DNA of 6,230 nucleotides. Origin: Geopsychrobacter sp. (GTDB lineage: Bacteria > Desulfobacterota > Desulfuromonadia > Desulfuromonadales > Geopsychrobacteraceae). Positions 1 to 6,230 of the stretch are shown here, piece by piece (within the stretch, counting starts at the first letter, position 1; every line of letters starts with the position of its first letter). The stretch is from contig JAKIUS010000107.1 of the NCBI GenBank assembly GCA_021647445.1, positions 1-6,230 of the forward strand, given 5' to 3'. The notes beneath the pieces are model-generated. The model did no database searches. It saw nothing but the letters and a program-made list of their open reading frames with translations, and had not been told where the DNA came from. A program made the translations under genes and the position numbers.

Positions 1-86
1 CATTGGCTATCCATTTCGACATCGGTCAACCAGCAGTGAGCTTGGCGGTGCAGCGGGGTGATAAGTTGGCTGCAATGCAGGATTAA
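1..86 (+). CDS. Possible 3' end of an upstream gene (partial)
   Basis: The frame beginning at base 3 is open from the window edge to a TAA at 84-86 and encodes about 27 residues, including the stretch FDIGQPAVSLAVQRGDKL. The other two + frames close earlier, at TGA 37-39 and TGA 59-61. The stop lies 31 bases before the preferred ispG start, which is normal operon spacing. I do not recognise the peptide, and a run this short can be open by chance. The region could equally be untranslated leader of ispG. Confidence 0.25.
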   Translation, partial: LAIHFDIGQPAVSLAVQRGDKLAAMQD

Positions 87-117
87 TAATTATCCGAATC
101 AGGAAACTTATAACCTT

Positions 118-1206
118 ATGAACGTCCCCTCTCGACAAATCAAACTTGGCAACCTGCTGATCGGCGGTGGTGCGCCGGTGGCGGTGCAGTCGATGTGTAA
201 TACCGATACGCGTGATGCGGCGGCGACTCTTGCGCAGATCGGACGGCTTGACGAGGTCGGCTGTGAGATCGTGCGCTGCGCGGTGCCCGATATGGCGGCG
301 GCCGAAAATCTCGGTGCAATCGTTAAAGATTGTCCCATGCCGCTGGTGGCGGATATTCATTTCGATTACCGGCTGGCGTTGACTGCCATTGTACAGGGGG
401 TGGATGGATTAAGGCTGAACCCTGGTAATATCGGTGAACGCTGGAAGATCGAAGAGGTGGTCAAGGCCTGCGCTGAACGTGAGGTGCCGATTCGCATCGG
501 GGTTAATGGCGGTTCGCTGGAAAAAGAGCTGCTCGAAAAGTACGGTCACCCCAGTGCCGAGGCGATGGTCGAGAGCGCTCTCTCGCATATCCGTCTGCTC
601 GAAGAGTTGAATTACCGCGAGATCAAAGTCAGCCTCAAGGCTTCAGATATCCGGCGTACGGTCGAAGCTTATAGGTTGCTGGCACAGCAGGTTGATTATC
701 CCCTGCATATCGGCATCACCGAAGCCGGCACCACCTGGAGTGGTACGATCAAGAGCGCGGTCGGTCTCGGCACCCTGCTTTATGATGGTCTGGGGGATAC
801 CCTACGTGTCTCTTTGACCGGTGATCCGGTTGAGGAGGTGCGGGTCGGTTTCGAAATATTGAAGAGTCTCAGCCTGCGCGAGCACGGGCCGATCTTTGTC
901 AGCTGTCCGACCTGCGGCCGTTGTCAGGTCAACCTGATCGAGGTCGCCGAAGAGGTCGAACGGCGTCTGCAGGATCTGCCGGTGCCTCTGACCATTGCGG
1001 TGATGGGCTGTGTGGTCAACGGGCCGGGTGAGGCGAAGGAGGCCGATCTTGGTATTGCCGGCGGCAAGGGGCAGGGCCTGTTGTTCCGGCATGGCGAGGT
1101 GGTGCGCAAGGTGACCGAGGCAGATTTGGCTGATGCGCTAGTCGAGGAGGCACAGATTATGGCTGCCGAACGGTTAAAAGAAGAGGCCAGCCGGCATGAT
1201 CCTTAA
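118..1206 (+). CDS. ispG: 4-hydroxy-3-methylbut-2-en-1-yl diphosphate synthase IspG (GcpE)
   Basis: This cytosolic iron-sulfur enzyme of the MEP isoprenoid pathway reductively converts 2-C-methyl-D-erythritol 2,4-cyclodiphosphate to HMBPP, with electrons from ferredoxin or flavodoxin. From ATG 118 the protein has 362 residues, close to the roughly 370 of E. coli IspG. The N-terminal TIM-barrel domain opens with the family signature GAPVAVQSMCNTDTRD and carries VADIHFDYRLAL, GLRLNPGNIG and RIGVNGGSLE. The C-terminal domain has the [4Fe-4S] ligands Cys263 and Cys266 (SCPTCGR) and Cys298 (MGC), followed by NGPGE with the conserved Glu305. Every expected motif is present. A GTG at 58 is in frame and would add 20 residues, but these do not look like the family and would overlap the possible upstream gene. 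AGGA at 101-104 precedes ATG 118 at a rather long spacing of 13 bases. The 3' end overlaps the next gene by 11 bases, which suggests co-transcription. Confidence 0.96.
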   Translation: MNVPSRQIKLGNLLIGGGAPVAVQSMCNTDTRDAAATLAQIGRLDEVGCEIVRCAVPDMAAAENLGAIVKDCPMPLVADIHFDYRLALTAIVQGVDGLRLNPGNIGERWKIEEVVKACAEREVPIRIGVNGGSLEKELLEKYGHPSAEAMVESALSHIRLLEELNYREIKVSLKASDIRRTVEAYRLLAQQVDYPLHIGITEAGTTWSGTIKSAVGLGTLLYDGLGDTLRVSLTGDPVEEVRVGFEILKSLSLREHGPIFVSCPTCGRCQVNLIEVAEEVERRLQDLPVPLTIAVMGCVVNGPGEAKEADLGIAGGKGQGLLFRHGEVVRKVTEADLADALVEEAQIMAAERLKEEASRHDP

Positions 1207-2188
1207 ATGGCTGGCCGTGTCACTCCTCTGGCTCTGTTGTGCTGGCACGGCCGCCGGGTTTGAGCTACAACCTTTGACCACGCGTAATCTGTCTCCTGCG
1301 ACCCTCGGTTTCGGTCTGCCTGCCTTAGGGGCGGCGCGTCTCCTGCCGGGGCGGACCGGGCGTGCTCAGTTCACCTTCGATCTGGTGAGTAATTTCAGCG
1401 AAAGCGTTGCCGCCGGAGAACGCCTGCGCTTCGACGGCGAGACCTATCGTGCTGCCCTCTCTGCCGATTATGGTATCGGTTCGAATTTTGAAGTTGGTGC
1501 CGAACTGCCCCTGCTCAGTCATAGCGGCGGATTTCTCGATGGTTTTGTTGAGGGTTGGCACGATACCTTTGGCCTGCCGCAGGGCGGGCGGGATCTGACC
1601 GCATCGGATCAGTTGGATTACAGCTATGCACATGGGGGGGATGGTTTCAGTCTGCAATCGGAGCAGGCTGGCATCGGAGATCTTTCGTTGCGGGCCGCCT
1701 GGCAATGTTGGCAGGATGTGTCAAAATCACGCGCCCTCGCGTTACGGGTCAGTTTAAAACTTCCCACGGGATCTGTCAGTCATCTGACCGGCAGTGGCAG
1801 TACCGACCTTGCGCTTTGGTTGAGTGGCGAGCAGCGCCTGCAGGCCGGGACCGGAGTCGTCACTCTTTATGGGGGCGGTGGCGGTCTCTTCTCCACCGAT
1901 GGCGACCTGCTCCCCGAGCAGCGGCGCAATCTTGCGGGGCTGGTCAGTTTCGGCGTTGGTTGGCGGCCCTGGATGAGGCTTGGCTTGCAGTTACAGTTCG
2001 ATGGACACTCTGCACTCTTTAAGGGGAGCCAACTGCGTGAGTTGAACGAGTTTGCCGGGCAGTTGGCGAGCGGTGGCAGCTTTGTCCTCACCGATGCAAC
2101 AATCATGGAATTGGCCGTCGTTGAGGATGTTCTGGTCAATACCGCCCCTGATGTCGTTTTTCATCTGGCACTGAAACGTAACTTTTGA
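1196..2188 (+). CDS. DUF3187 family protein, predicted outer-membrane beta-barrel
   Basis: This 330-residue protein has no established function. Residues 1-20 or so form a typical Sec signal peptide: Lys4, a Leu/Trp/Val-rich core, and a likely cleavage near TAA-GF at 18-22. The mature part alternates polar and hydrophobic residues, is rich in Gly and aromatics, and ends in Phe, as outer-membrane barrels recognised by the BAM complex usually do. The segment HDTFGLPQGGR (122-132) and the early motif with FGLPALGAAR match what I recall of DUF3187. The Cys14-Cys15 pair does not make a convincing lipobox, because the residue before each Cys is not Ala, Gly or Ser. The start is supported by GAGG at 1183-1186, nine bases upstream, lying inside the end of ispG. 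The 11-base overlap suggests translational coupling, but no functional link to isoprenoid synthesis is evident. A run of seven G at 1634-1640 does not break the frame. Confidence 0.82.
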   Translation: MILKWLAVSLLWLCCAGTAAGFELQPLTTRNLSPATLGFGLPALGAARLLPGRTGRAQFTFDLVSNFSESVAAGERLRFDGETYRAALSADYGIGSNFEVGAELPLLSHSGGFLDGFVEGWHDTFGLPQGGRDLTASDQLDYSYAHGGDGFSLQSEQAGIGDLSLRAAWQCWQDVSKSRALALRVSLKLPTGSVSHLTGSGSTDLALWLSGEQRLQAGTGVVTLYGGGGGLFSTDGDLLPEQRRNLAGLVSFGVGWRPWMRLGLQLQFDGHSALFKGSQLRELNEFAGQLASGGSFVLTDATIMELAVVEDVLVNTAPDVVFHLALKRNF

Positions 2189-2221
2189 ATCAGGCCGCTA
2201 ATCTTGCTTTTAGGATAAATT

Positions 2222-2247
2222 CGGGTTAGTTTTTCAATCCGGTTTTT
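2222..2247 (+). terminator. Possible weak rho-independent terminator after the DUF3187 gene
   Basis: CGGGTT (2222-2227) can pair with AATCCG (2236-2241) as a 6-bp stem with one G-U pair and an 8-base loop. Five T follow directly at 2243-2247. Position and form fit a terminator that ends the ispG-DUF3187 unit. The stem is short, so leakage or chance pairing is possible. Confidence 0.4.
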
Positions 2248-2263
2248 ATCGTCATAAAAAAAA

Positions 2264-2269
2264 TATGAT
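2264..2269 (+). promoter_or_regulatory. Candidate -10 box of a proS promoter
   Basis: TATGAT at 2264-2269 matches five of six bases of the sigma-70 -10 consensus and sits in an A/T-rich stretch 56 bases before the proS start. The sequence at the expected -35 position, around 2241-2247, is a T-run with little resemblance to TTGACA, so the call rests on the -10 box and its position. Confidence 0.3.
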
Positions 2270-2313
2270 TTCATCAGCGACCCGTATGCTTCAGGCGGTG
2301 TTGCCAGAGACTT

Positions 2314-2317
2314 AGGA
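2314..2317 (+). promoter_or_regulatory. Ribosome binding site of proS
   Basis: AGGA eight bases upstream of ATG 2326 is a good Shine-Dalgarno element and supports that start, which also gives the family-typical N-terminus [13 protein letters not shown]. Confidence 0.75.
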
Positions 2318-2325
2318 TTAATTCT

Positions 2326-4035
2326 ATGCGCTACAGCCAGTATCTGCTCCCGACCCTCAAGGAAAGCCCGGCCGACGCCGAGATTGCCAGCCATCAGTTG
2401 ATGACCCGTGCCGGGATGATCCGTAAGGTTGCATCTGGCATCTACAGTTATATGCCTTTTGGTCTGCGCTCAATCCGCAAGGTCGAACAGATTGTGCGTG
2501 AGGAGATGAATCGTGCCGGAGCCATCGAATGTCTGATGCCGATGGCCAATCCGGCCGAGCTGTGGCAGGAATCCGGGCGTTGGGGGAAATACGGCAAGGA
2601 GTTGTTGCGCTTTAAGGATCGTAAGCAGACCGAGTTCTGTATGGGACCGACCCATGAAGAGGTCGTGACCGATATTGTGCGCAACACGGTGAACTCCTAC
2701 CGTCAGCTGCCGCTCAATCTTTACCAGATTCAGACCAAATTTCGCGATGAGATTCGGCCCAGATTTGGTCTGATGCGTGGTCGTGAATTTATTATGAAGG
2801 ATGCTTACTCCTTTGACCTCGAAGAGGGGGATGCGGACAAGTCTTACGAAAAGATGTACCAGGCCTACCGACGGATTTTTGCGCGCTGCGGACTCAAGTT
2901 TCGTGCGGTTGAGGCCGACTCCGGTGCCATCGGCGGCGCGTTCAGCCATGAATTCATGGTTCTGGCCGAATCTGGTGAGGATGCAATTGTCTCTTGCGTC
3001 AGTTGTGAATACGCCGCGAATGTTGAAAAGGCCGAGATTCTCTGCAGTGCAGAAGCAGGTGCCGCCGTGACTCTGCCCCTCAAGAAGGTCGCAACTCCCG
3101 GTCAAAAAAGTATTGACGAAGTCGCTGCTTTCTTGCAGCTTTCGGCCGACAAGCTGCTCAAGACGCTCATCGTTCAGACCGACAGCGACGAGTTTGTGGC
3201 GGTCCTGCTGCGCGGCGATCATGAGCTCAATGAGATCAAGCTGCTTAACCTGCTCGGCGGTGACTGGGTGGTCATGGCTGAAGAAGCCGATGTGGTCAGG
3301 GTTACCGGTGCGCCGACCGGCTTTGCCGGTCCTGTTGGTTTGAAGTTGCGGGTTATTGCCGATAATGCCGTGCGCCAGATGAGTGATTTTGTCATTGGCG
3401 CAAACGAAAAGGACTGCCACTATACCGGAGCAAACCTTGACCGGGATTTTAAGGTCGAGATCTTTGCCGATCTGCGACAGGCTGTTGGTAGCGATCCCTG
3501 CCCGCGTTGTGGTGGTGAACTTGAGAGCTGGCGAGGTGTTGAAGTCGGCCATGTGTTTAAGCTCGGCACCAAGTATTCTGAGGCGATGGGGGCGACCGTA
3601 CTCGATGATCAGGGCAAGAGCCGGGAATTGATCATGGGCTGTTATGGTATCGGTATTGGGCGGACTGTTGCGGCCTCGATAGAGCAGAATCATGACGAGC
3701 ATGGCATCATCTGGCCGATGCCGATTGCGCCTTTTCAGGTGTTGGTGGTGATGCTTAATCCCAAAGATGATGCCGTACGTGAGGCGTCTGAGGATCTTTA
3801 TGCCGAGTTGCTCGATCTGGGTATTGAAGTCTTGCTCGATGATCGCAAAGAGCGTCCTGGGGCCAAATTTAAAGATGCTGATCTGATCGGTATCCCGTTC
3901 AGGGTAACGGTTGGCGCTCGGACCCTTAAGGAAGGGCAGTTCGAGTTTAAGGCGCGTGCCGGGGGCGAGGTTGAAATGTTGCCCGTTGCCGAGGCCGCCG
4001 CTGAGCTCAAGGCGAGGGTCGTGGCGGCGCTTTAA
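2326..4035 (+). CDS. proS: Proline--tRNA ligase ProS, bacterial type with editing domain
   Basis: This cytosolic class II aminoacyl-tRNA synthetase activates proline with ATP and loads it onto tRNA-Pro. It has 569 residues, against 572 in E. coli, and is complete. The catalytic core carries class II motif 2 (FRDEIRP at 139-145, running into [19 protein letters not shown]) and motif 3 (GCYGIGIGR at 438-446). Between them, at roughly 225-405, lies the INS/YbaK-type editing domain that hydrolyses misloaded Ala-tRNA-Pro. It includes DKLLKTLIV with Lys279, which sits at the residue number of the conserved editing-site lysine of E. coli, and later the stretch MSDFVIGAN. The last 100 or so residues, from PFQVLVVML, are the anticodon-binding domain with [19 protein letters not shown]. 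The downstream gene follows after 40 bases with no terminator visible, so proS probably heads a unit that continues into the PATAN gene and pyrF. Confidence 0.98.
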   Translation: MRYSQYLLPTLKESPADAEIASHQLMTRAGMIRKVASGIYSYMPFGLRSIRKVEQIVREEMNRAGAIECLMPMANPAELWQESGRWGKYGKELLRFKDRKQTEFCMGPTHEEVVTDIVRNTVNSYRQLPLNLYQIQTKFRDEIRPRFGLMRGREFIMKDAYSFDLEEGDADKSYEKMYQAYRRIFARCGLKFRAVEADSGAIGGAFSHEFMVLAESGEDAIVSCVSCEYAANVEKAEILCSAEAGAAVTLPLKKVATPGQKSIDEVAAFLQLSADKLLKTLIVQTDSDEFVAVLLRGDHELNEIKLLNLLGGDWVVMAEEADVVRVTGAPTGFAGPVGLKLRVIADNAVRQMSDFVIGANEKDCHYTGANLDRDFKVEIFADLRQAVGSDPCPRCGGELESWRGVEVGHVFKLGTKYSEAMGATVLDDQGKSRELIMGCYGIGIGRTVAASIEQNHDEHGIIWPMPIAPFQVLVVMLNPKDDAVREASEDLYAELLDLGIEVLLDDRKERPGAKFKDADLIGIPFRVTVGARTLKEGQFEFKARAGGEVEMLPVAEAAAELKARVVAAL

Positions 4036-4075
4036 TCCGCTGGTAATTTAATATAGGTGATAAAAACGGAAGATT

Positions 4076-5305
4076 ATGGATAAGTTCAATATCGATAAGG
4101 ATGGGCAGGTTGTGCTGACGGCCGAGCTGAAAGAGTTGCTTGGAAGTGGGCCCTTGGTAAATCTGTCCTGCTCGCAACGTCACTTGCTGCTGGGGTGTGA
4201 AGACCTCGGCGAACAAGTGGTGCTGGCGGGGTTTCTTGGCGATATGGTTCTGCCCGATCTGCTCTCTTTCTTCAATATGTTTCGTAAGACGGGTGTTCTG
4301 CATTTCAATCTGGATGCTGGTGAGAAATCGCTCTACTTTCAAAATGGTGAAATTGTGTTTGCGACCAGTACCTTTTTGAAAGAGGATTTGGGTGAGATCC
4401 TGTTTGCCACCGGTAAGGTTGAACGCGATGCCTTGCAGCATGCGCGGGGTGTTTCACAGGGCCGGGCAACTCTGGGCAAGGTATTGGTGGAGAGCGGTGC
4501 GGTCTCGCCGAAGGATTTGTGGTTGACGGTGCGGACGCAGGTCGAGGGGATCGTTTACCACCTCTTTACCGCCGAGAACGGCAGTTTTTCGTTCCGCGCC
4601 AAGACCCTTGACAGTGAGCAGATTATTCGACTGTCGATGAGTACTCAGAACATTATCATGGAGGGTCTGCGGCGGCAGGATGAGGGCGCGCTTTTCATGC
4701 GCAAGATTATCTCTCTTGATCATTATCCGCGTGGCACAGAAAAGCTGCCAGCAGACCTCTCGCAGGATGAGAAAAAGTTTTATTCTTACGCGCGTCCGGG
4801 TCAGGTTTCCGCTCAGGATCTTTTCCGCAAGTGCGGCATGCGTGAATTCGATGGCATGCGCATCCTCTACAGCCTGCTTGAGAAACGGATGCTATCGATG
4901 GAGGAGCAGGCCGCGACCGAGATTGGTGGTGACCTTGGGCAGGTGTTGATGATCTATAACAGTGTCCTTAAGGCTATTTACAGCCGCGTTACAAAGCGCT
5001 TCGATGGCTTCTCTGAGGAGATTAGCCATTTTCTGCGTGAACTGCCTCAGCCCTATTCCTTTGTTCTGCGTGATGTCGAATTGAACGAAGATGGCAGTCT
5101 TGATGGCCACCGGGTGGTGCAGAACCTGGCCGGCCTGGAAGAAGGGGATAAGAAGAAGTTGCTCGCTGATGCCTTGGGCGAGTTGGTCTATATGGAATCG
5201 ATGGCGGTTCGCCGTGAATTGGAATCGGCACAGGCTCAGGCACTGATTGCGCGAGTTCAGGAGATCAGTAACCGCGTTAAGGCGCTGGTAGGGAGAAATG
5301 ATTAA
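4076..5305 (+). CDS. PATAN/DUF4388 domain protein, probable signalling or regulatory role
   Basis: This 409-residue protein has no signal peptide or membrane segment, so it is probably cytosolic. Residues about 50-175 look like a PATAN (DUF4388) domain: GFLGDMVLPDLLSFFNMFRK, then TGVLHFNLD, an FQNGEIVFATS strand pair, a helical insert holding two similar LGEILFATGKV / LGKVLVESGAV segments, and a closing GSFSFRA strand. PATAN domains are known from cyanobacterial PatA-like response regulators and many deltaproteobacterial proteins, where they are thought to mediate protein contacts in signalling. Residues about 227-275 (LSQDEKKFY to LEKRML) resemble the small winged-helix-like segments often found after PATAN. 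The remainder is helical, and 370-405 may form a coiled coil. No receiver, kinase or GGDEF motif is visible, so the partner is unknown. GGAAG at 4068-4072 is a close Shine-Dalgarno element, three to five bases from ATG 4076. The stop overlaps pyrF by one base. Confidence 0.8.
   Translation: MDKFNIDKDGQVVLTAELKELLGSGPLVNLSCSQRHLLLGCEDLGEQVVLAGFLGDMVLPDLLSFFNMFRKTGVLHFNLDAGEKSLYFQNGEIVFATSTFLKEDLGEILFATGKVERDALQHARGVSQGRATLGKVLVESGAVSPKDLWLTVRTQVEGIVYHLFTAENGSFSFRAKTLDSEQIIRLSMSTQNIIMEGLRRQDEGALFMRKIISLDHYPRGTEKLPADLSQDEKKFYSYARPGQVSAQDLFRKCGMREFDGMRILYSLLEKRMLSMEEQAATEIGGDLGQVLMIYNSVLKAIYSRVTKRFDGFSEEISHFLRELPQPYSFVLRDVELNEDGSLDGHRVVQNLAGLEEGDKKKLLADALGELVYMESMAVRRELESAQAQALIARVQEISNRVKALVGRND
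5291..5295 (+). promoter_or_regulatory. Ribosome binding site deciding the pyrF start
   Basis: GGGAG ends nine bases before ATG 5305 and twelve before the adjacent in-frame ATG 5308. The spacing favours 5305, which shares its A with the TAA stop of the upstream gene (TAATG), a form typical of translational coupling. Confidence 0.6.
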
Positions 5306-5613
5306 TGATGAATGAAGCGCGCAAGCGTCTGATCTTTGCGTTGGATGTCGATAGTTTTGAAACGGCTCAAAAGTGGGTCGAACGTCTGCATAAACAGGTC
5401 GGTCTGTTTAAAATCGGCAAGCAGCTTTTTACCCGTTGCGGCCCACGTGTGGTTGAGATGGTCCGTGAGTCTGGTGGCGATGTATTTCTTGATCTTAAGT
5501 ATCACGACATACCGAATACCGTAGCCAAGGCAGGGATTGAGGCCTGTCGCCTGGGGGTCAGCATGTTTAATGTGCATGCCTTGGGCGGCGCCAAGATGAT
5601 GCAGCAGACCGTC
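5305..5613 (+). CDS. pyrF: Orotidine 5'-phosphate decarboxylase PyrF, N-terminal part only
   Basis: PyrF decarboxylates OMP to UMP, the last step of de novo pyrimidine synthesis. About 103 codons are recognisable, out of the usual 230-240. The visible part is intact and family-typical: IFALDVDS with Asp14, LFKIGKQLF with Lys36, and DLKYHDIPNT with the catalytic Asp63, Lys65 and Asp68, then FNVHALGGAKMM at 88-99. After Q-Q-T-V (100-103) the family resemblance stops and the same reading frame continues as a glycosyltransferase. The second half of the TIM barrel, including the phosphate-binding loops, is absent, so this product could not be an active enzyme. The gene overlaps the PATAN gene by one base and would be translationally coupled to it. 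In its true genomic context pyrF is probably complete. The end given is the approximate point where similarity ends, not a stop codon. Confidence 0.88.
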
Positions 5614-5617
5614 GCGC
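5600..5617 (+). other. Junction between pyrF and unrelated glycosyltransferase DNA
   Basis: The frame set by pyrF passes without a stop into GT4 sequence here. Residues 100-104 (QQTVA) could belong to either family, so the exact base cannot be fixed by eye. Codon use changes at the same place: Leu CTC is 0 of 9 before and 10 of 16 after, while Ile is ATC in 2 of 4 before and 15 of 15 after. No insertion-sequence end, att-like repeat or tRNA is visible at the join. Confidence 0.8.
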
Positions 5618-6230
5618 CACGACTGGCCAAGATCGTCACGGTTTCCGAGGCCTCACGCGCCGCGATCGAGAAGTATTTCAAGATCTCCGAGAAGGATGTA
5701 TCCGTCGTCTACAACGGTACGGACACCGAAATCTTCAAGCCGCTTCCCGAGGTCGAGAAAGAAGCCGACCTGCTCTTCGTCGGCCGCACCGAGGAACGGA
5801 AAAAAGGCATCGGGACCATGTTCGAGGCACTCTCGATGCTCCCGGATCATGTCACCCTCAAGATCGTCGATGGTCGCATCCCGAGAGACGGCCTCGTACC
5901 GAAGCTCATCGCGCGCTTCGGACTCCAGGGACGCGTCTCGATCATCGACCGCATGCTCACCGTGCCCGAACTCGTCGAACAATATTCCACGGCGAAGGTG
6001 GCCATCGTGCCCTCCTTCTTCGAGGGATTCGGCTTTCCTGCAAGTGAGGCCATGGCCTGCGGGCTATCGGTGATCGCGAATGCAGCCGGTGCACTCCCCG
6101 AAGTGATCGGAACCAATGGTCGCAGCGGTCGCTTGGTGCCCCCGCGAAATGCTCGAGCCACCGCCGACGCGATGTGGGACATCCTGCGAAACCCGGCGGA
6201 AACCCAGCGCATGGGTATCGCGGCTCGCGA
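5614..6230 (+). CDS. GT4-family (group 1) glycosyltransferase, C-terminal part, open at the window end
   Basis: This segment encodes about 205 residues of a retaining GT-B glycosyltransferase, a family that moves sugars from nucleotide-sugar donors to lipid, polysaccharide or other acceptors. Numbered in the continuous frame from 5305, it begins with the interdomain region RLAKIVTVSEASR, then VVYNGTD at 134-140, the donor-domain start LLFVGRTEERKKGI (156-169), and SFFEGFGFPASEAMACG, where Glu240 and Glu248 form the E-x7-E donor-binding motif. GALPEVIG and an RNPAETQRMG helix follow. The N-terminal acceptor-binding Rossmann domain is missing and no start codon with a ribosome binding site is seen, so its real 5' half lies elsewhere. 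The C-terminus is cut by the window edge. Acceptor and sugar cannot be predicted. Codon use is unlike that of the preceding pyrF part, which points to a different source genome. Confidence 0.85.

Larger units (their letters stand above)
2189..2325. other. Intergenic region between the DUF3187 gene and proS
   Basis: This is the only sizeable non-coding gap in the window. It is clearly more A/T-rich than its surroundings. It contains a possible intrinsic terminator, a candidate -10 box and the proS ribosome binding site, each listed separately. I found no T-box-like or other riboswitch architecture; at 137 bases the gap is short for one. Confidence 0.7.

Noticed and set aside
58..117. GTG at 58 as an upstream ispG start, adding 20 residues
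   Set aside because: The added residues do not resemble IspG N-termini, there is no good ribosome binding site before the GTG, and ATG 118 gives the usual length.
1325..1705. Minus-strand open frame of 126 codons within the DUF3187 gene
   Set aside because: It has no recognisable motif and lies fully inside a + strand gene with a signal peptide, ribosome binding site and family motif.
2243..2260. Perfect 7-bp inverted repeat TTTTTAT/ATAAAAA with a 4-base loop
   Set aside because: The stem is all A/T and would be unstable. It overlaps the T-tract of the better terminator candidate and looks like a by-product of local A/T richness.
2470..3702. A 410-codon open frame on the minus strand opposite proS
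   Set aside because: proS is complete and unmistakable on the + strand. The antisense translation shows no family motif and is explained by the codon bias of proS read backwards.
4365..4510. Similar segments LGEILFATGKV and LGKVLVESGAV in the PATAN protein as a DNA repeat
   Set aside because: The likeness is at protein level only and is the usual helical insert of this domain; the DNA does not repeat.
5305..6230. A new bifunctional PyrF-glycosyltransferase enzyme
   Set aside because: Both partners lack essential domains, the join falls inside each fold rather than between complete domains, and codon use changes exactly there.

Overview
The window reads as part of a chromosome from a Gram-negative, probably anaerobic deltaproteobacterium of the Desulfuromonadia/Geobacter type. 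This rests on the IspG, ProS and PyrF sequences, on an outer-membrane DUF3187 protein, and on a PATAN/DUF4388 protein beside proS and pyrF. The lineage is inferred from remembered family resemblance and gene order, not from a search. All supported genes lie on the + strand.

Layout: bases 1-86 may hold the last codons of an upstream gene. ispG (118-1206), a late MEP-pathway enzyme of isoprenoid synthesis, overlaps by 11 bases the start of a DUF3187 predicted outer-membrane protein gene (1196-2188). A 137-base gap (2189-2325) follows, with a plausible weak intrinsic terminator, a candidate -10 box and a clear ribosome binding site. The second cluster is proS (2326-4035), a PATAN/DUF4388 gene (4076-5305) and pyrF (from 5305). 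These genes are close or overlapping, so they are probably co-transcribed. Most of this is housekeeping: isoprenoid precursor synthesis, tRNA charging and pyrimidine synthesis. The PATAN protein is the one probable signalling component.

The unusual part is the right end. pyrF is normal for about 103 codons and then changes, without a frame break, into the C-terminal half of a GT4-family glycosyltransferase that runs open to the window edge. Codon use changes at the same place: Leu CTC goes from 0 of 9 to 10 of 16, and all 15 Ile codons after the junction are ATC. Neither half is a complete enzyme. I read this as a join between two unrelated DNAs, most likely an assembly or splicing chimera and less likely a real recombination. 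I do not read it as a new bifunctional enzyme. I see no RNA genes, CRISPR arrays, insertion sequences or defence-type systems.
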